A stretch of DNA of 31,569 bases, taken from the IMG/VR virus record IMGVR_UViG_3300042468_000288, positions 1-31,569 of that record; one strand, written 5' to 3'. Each line of letters starts with the position of its first letter. Positions within the stretch are counted from its first letter, which is position 1. The notes under the pieces were generated by a model that saw only the letters and a list, made by a program, of their open reading frames with translations, made no database searches and was not told the DNA's origin. Origin of the DNA: a virus. Below, in pieces: positions 29,085-31,569 of the stretch. Position numbers and translations under genes: made by a program.

Positions 29085-29334
29085 GAATGACTTTGATTGT
29101 TGACAATGTTACTTCCCCACTTACATCGGACTTAACAGGCATCACAAATTTGAACATTGATACCATTATCTTTGCCCAATCAGTTGGGTTGTCCTCTCTT
29201 ATTTGGTTCATCGTGTCATTAAAATGTAACAACTGCCCATCGATGGCCGTGTTAATCATTTCTTTGGCTTTCATTGTGGCTTGGTTAGGTCTGCCCTTTC
29301 GACTACCCCCACCCGATTTCTTTCCGTATGCCAT
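29077..29334 (-). CDS. Small terminase-like protein, 85 aa
   Basis: Immediately before TerL. MAYGKKSGGGSRKGRPNQAT followed by a short helical part (KAKEMINTAIDGQLLHF) and DNPTDWAKIMVSMFKFVMP resembles the small 'GRPxG-x-N' proteins that precede TerL in many Bacteroidota phages and may serve in DNA recognition. It is shorter than classical TerS, so the call rests partly on position. First gene of the late transcript. Confidence 0.65.
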   Translation of the reverse strand: MAYGKKSGGGSRKGRPNQATMKAKEMINTAIDGQLLHFNDTMNQIREDNPTDWAKIMVSMFKFVMPVKSDVSGEVTLSTIKVIRE

Positions 29335-29362
29335 TTATTTCGCTTTTAAACGCATTTTGCGA

Positions 29363-29394
29363 CAAAGGTAATACAAATCATCGACTGATGCAAA
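29363..29394 (-). promoter_or_regulatory. Late promoter before the terminase genes
   Basis: Minus strand TTTG (29391-29394), 20 bases, TACCTTTG (29363-29370): complete match to both Bacteroidota boxes. The -7 box is 28 bases before the ATG at 29334. It probably starts the long virion transcript that ends at the 5414-5442 terminator. Confidence 0.7.
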
Positions 29395-29399
29395 TAAAA

Positions 29400-29864
29400 T
29401 CAACCTGCGATGAATTTAGCATACCACCCATGCCACGTTTCAAAATCCTTGGCAATCACATACACACCCCCAGCGCGTTCAATGTCTGCTTGGTACTTCT
29501 TCTGCACTTCGGATTGCCTATCCTTGCCTATTTTAATTTCCACCTTGACCGCTCGGCCTTTGATTGTGGCCGACAAATCACTACTTCCGTTCGTTCCCGT
29601 GCCTTTAATATACCGCCCCGTTCCCGCCTTGCGTGTTTGACCCATTACGTTCACATAGGTGTAGCTTTCATCTACATATCGGCCTGTGTTCTTAATGCGC
29701 TCGGCTTGCCATCCCTCCGCTTGCAGGAATGCAACAATGGCTTTTTCCAAACCGTTGGCAGTTTTGTCCGAATGCTTGACAGGAACCAATGCATGCTCGG
29801 GGAAGTTTGGGTTGTCCCTGCGCTTGATTTCAAATAGGTAAGTGTTGAGGTCTTTGATTGTCAT
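29400..29864 (-). CDS. VRR-NUC-like nuclease, 154 aa
   Basis: Contains GSSDLSATIKGRAVKVEIKI with Asp96, Glu109 and Lys111 (the D...ExK of PD-(D/E)XK nucleases), followed by QSEVQKKYQADIERAGG, the helix typical of VRR-NUC domains. N-terminal part is helical. These phage enzymes cut DNA and may resolve branched DNA. The start is ATG at 29864; a TTG at 29873 also keeps the frame but is the end of the -7 box, so is rejected. Its own promoter lies at 29871-29898. Confidence 0.8.
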   Translation of the reverse strand: MTIKDLNTYLFEIKRRDNPNFPEHALVPVKHSDKTANGLEKAIVAFLQAEGWQAERIKNTGRYVDESYTYVNVMGQTRKAGTGRYIKGTGTNGSSDLSATIKGRAVKVEIKIGKDRQSEVQKKYQADIERAGGVYVIAKDFETWHGWYAKFIAG

Positions 29865-29870
29865 CGGTTG

Positions 29871-29898
29871 CAAATATAAGCATTGTTTTGAATGTCAA
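29871..29898 (-). promoter_or_regulatory. Promoter of the VRR-NUC gene (near-leaderless)
   Basis: Minus strand TTG (29896-29898, within TTGACA), 17 bases, TATATTTG (29871-29878), a perfect -7. Only six bases separate the box from ATG 29864, so the transcript likely starts at or beside the start codon. Confidence 0.55.
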
Positions 29899-29904
29899 GA
29901 AAAA

Positions 29905-29959
29905 TTACTTTTTGGATTATTACCGAATTATTACCGACTTTATTACTAAAAAATTACCA
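29905..29959 (+). repeat. Phased TTAC repeats (iteron-like)
   Basis: ATTATTACCGA occurs twice in tandem (29916-29926, 29927-29937); related TTACT and TTACC units follow at 29943 and 29954, and another TTAC at 29905. Spacing of 15, 11, 12 and 11 bases puts most on one helix face. AT-rich setting. Candidate binding array for a replication or control protein. Confidence 0.5.
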
Positions 29960-29977
29960 CGGCAAACCCTTGCTACT

Positions 29978-30019
<42 letters not shown>

Positions 30020-30126
30020 AATAAAGAAATACGGAAAACTCCCACGTTTCTTATATTGCGAAAAAACACCGTAGTTATGTTCACTTTTTGCGAATTTATT
30101 ACTTTGCTGATTATCATATAGTTAGT

Positions 30127-30147
30127 TAGTAATAGTAATTTTAGTAA
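30127..30147 (+). repeat. TAGTAA repeats facing the TTAC array
   Basis: TAGTAA at 30127, 30133 and 30142 (one more at 30016). These are inverted relative to the TTACT/TTACC units at 29905-29959, so the two groups flank the AT palindrome in opposite orientation. The stretch 30020-30126 between them shows no ORF or further motif that I can support. Confidence 0.35.
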
Positions 30148-30155
30148 GATTACTT

Positions 30156-31569
30156 TTAGAAATCAACAGCATCCTCGATTGATGCCTTATTTTTCCTAAC
30201 ATCCTCATTATAAACTCGATAAGGATTTGTGAACACAAACGGCAATCCTGTCTTTTGCGAGGTCGAATTGGCATCTGGAAACCCTTTGTACTTTTTTGTT
30301 TCCAAATTGACCATTTTCATTTCATCCTTTAAAACTTTGCGGATGTAACTGATTGAAATTTGATTGTTAGTGCCAAACCATTTTTCTTTAATGTCCTTTG
30401 CCGTTACTTCAACCATATCGATATTGTCATTGTTAGCAAACCAATCAATAAATAGATATTCGATTTCTTTGCGTAATTGGCTTTTGCTTTCTTCCTTAAC
30501 TATTTCTAACGACTCGGTCATTATTTCTTCCTTGGTGAATACCATGCGCGATTTGCTAAAATCTATTTCAGGCAGTTGCAATAAGTATTTAATAAATTTT
30601 GGTATTTCGTTTTTAAGGTCATTTTCGATGTTGGTGTTTTTCTTCCCGGTAATAGGTTTAATTTTTCGCACCCAAAAACGTATTTCTTCTTCATCTATAC
30701 GCATAAAATCACTTTCTTTATTCGTGCAAAGAATAATTTTGCCGTAAAAAGGTACGGAGTAATGACTCACAAACTTTTGCGACACCGATATTGTTTTTGC
30801 CGTTGCCAATGATTTTAATTTTTCAATAGCATGCACTTTGTCAATGGTAGTTTCATCAATCATAATGATGTTTTTTGTCGCATACGCATCATTAAAATTC
30901 GATGTTAAGTCGGATGGGTTAATAAGTGTTGAATTTTCGCCAAATAACATCTGTATCCAATTTAAAAATGTGGTCTTACCTGTTTCACGCTCCGAAGAAA
31001 CAAGTGCCAATACAGGTGCAATTTGTCGCGGGTACTGATACAAAATTTTCATGTATTTCAAACCGTGTTCTAAATGTTCGCCAAAAATATGGTTCATCAA
31101 TCCCATTGTAACAGGAATGTTAGTTTGTTCAATATCATCAATAGCTTTATCGTGTGCAAATTTTGCATATAAATTATAGCAGTTGTTAAGCACAGGTTTG
31201 TAAGTGATGTTATCTGGGTAAATAGTAAAATCATCAAATTTAAAAATCATGTTCAGTAATTGCTTTCCGTGGTCTTGTTTGATTTCATCTTTCTTCCAAG
31301 GTTTGAGCAATCGATTGTGTGATCCAAATCGGTCTTTTTTGTCAATCAATTTAAAATAGTCAGTACCGACCCGAATGTAAGGTATTTCGGATTTCATCAG
31401 CGTAAAGTGAACGTATGACATAGCTGCGAAATTATCACCTTTAAATTTAACGGCAGATAGCAACATAAACTTTGACAACTTCGCACCCACGGCAAGTTGA
31501 TAATCGTTTTTTTTGACCACCTCAACAACATTGTTTTTGTTAAGTGTAAACGTGACTTTATTCAGTTCA
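30156..31569 (-). CDS. SF3 helicase (DUF5906/D5-like), N-terminus cut by window edge
   Basis: Superfamily 3 helicase for phage replication. Counting from the Val codon at 31520, SSERETGKTT (175-184) is Walker A, NIIMIDETT (217-225) is Walker B, and KIILCTNKESDFMRIDEEEI with its Asn is SF3 motif C. A C-terminal winged-helix-like part (ISISYIRKVLKDEMKM) follows. A GTG at 31520 could be mistaken for the start, but the frame stays open to 31569 (E-L-N-K-V-T-F-T-L...), so it continues beyond. A primase domain, if present, would be outside the window. Confidence 0.88.
   Translation of the reverse strand, partial: ELNKVTFTLNKNNVVEVVKKNDYQLAVGAKLSKFMLLSAVKFKGDNFAAMSYVHFTLMKSEIPYIRVGTDYFKLIDKKDRFGSHNRLLKPWKKDEIKQDHGKQLLNMIFKFDDFTIYPDNITYKPVLNNCYNLYAKFAHDKAIDDIEQTNIPVTMGLMNHIFGEHLEHGLKYMKILYQYPRQIAPVLALVSSERETGKTTFLNWIQMLFGENSTLINPSDLTSNFNDAYATKNIIMIDETTIDKVHAIEKLKSLATAKTISVSQKFVSHYSVPFYGKIILCTNKESDFMRIDEEEIRFWVRKIKPITGKKNTNIENDLKNEIPKFIKYLLQLPEIDFSKSRMVFTKEEIMTESLEIVKEESKSQLRKEIEYLFIDWFANNDNIDMVEVTAKDIKEKWFGTNNQISISYIRKVLKDEMKMVNLETKKYKGFPDANSTSQKTGLPFVFTNPYRVYNEDVRKNKASIEDAVDF

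Noticed and set aside
29865-29873. TTG at 29873 as start of the VRR-NUC gene
   Set aside because: It is the end of a perfect -7 box, so it would not be transcribed; the ATG at 29864 is better.
31518-31520. GTG as start of the SF3 helicase
   Set aside because: The same frame continues without a stop to base 31569, so the real start is beyond the window.

Overview
The window reads as part of a tailed-phage (Caudoviricetes) genome that infects a Bacteroidota host. Every supported gene lies on the minus strand. The phage assignment rests on a large terminase, small terminase candidate, portal, MuF-like minor head protein, scaffold, capsid, tape measure, tail fiber and lysis genes. The host assignment rests on promoters of the Bacteroidota type (TTTG, 19-20 nt, TAnnTTTG), A-rich leaders before many starts, and families such as DUF3127 that are common in Bacteroidota phages. 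Both ends cut genes: DUF3127 lacks its C-terminus at base 1 and the SF3 helicase lacks its N-terminus at base 31569. No integrase, tRNA, rRNA or CRISPR array was seen.

Layout in the direction of transcription (right to left). 31.6-29.9 kb: SF3 helicase, then a 291-nt AT-rich gap with phased TTAC repeats, an AT palindrome and opposed TAGTAA repeats (possible origin or control region). 29.9-27.2 kb: VRR-NUC-like nuclease, a strong promoter, small and large terminase, glycosyltransferase. 27.2-22.8 kb: SAM methyltransferase, small tail-region proteins, a tail assembly chaperone gene with a T9 slippery run and a -1 frame extension, tape measure. 22.8-18.9 kb: two large tail proteins and a second glycosyltransferase. 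18.9-11.8 kb: portal, MuF-like protein, scaffold, capsid, head-tail and tail completion proteins. 11.8-8.4 kb: two tandem tail-tube-like paralogs and a tail fiber. 8.4-5.5 kb: small membrane proteins, DUF5675, DUF3310 and a spanin-like protein, closed by a good intrinsic terminator at 5414-5442. The tail genes lie between terminase and portal, an unusual order.

5.3-0 kb: a separately promoted accessory region of small proteins. Two resemble the RNA polymerase alpha C-terminal domain and one has a helix-turn-helix. In its middle (2.07-4.57 kb) sit four single-gene units, all in the same direction: a C5-cytosine methyltransferase, a WDGH-type protein, a Cys-rich small protein and a beta-class amino methyltransferase. 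They are separated by three long imperfect inverted repeats of 89-133 bp bounded by TATAAC/GTTATA boxes, plus one collapsed copy. Three of the ORFs end with a TAA inside the box. This matches the architecture of integron attC sites and gene cassettes, and is the most unusual thing in the window.

Two other points stand out: a likely programmed -1 frameshift in the tail chaperone gene, whose extension ends exactly on the tape measure start (TAGTG), and two glycosyltransferases plus a methyltransferase placed among virion genes, which suggests modification of the particle. All functions are read from sequence pattern and recalled family features; no searches were run.
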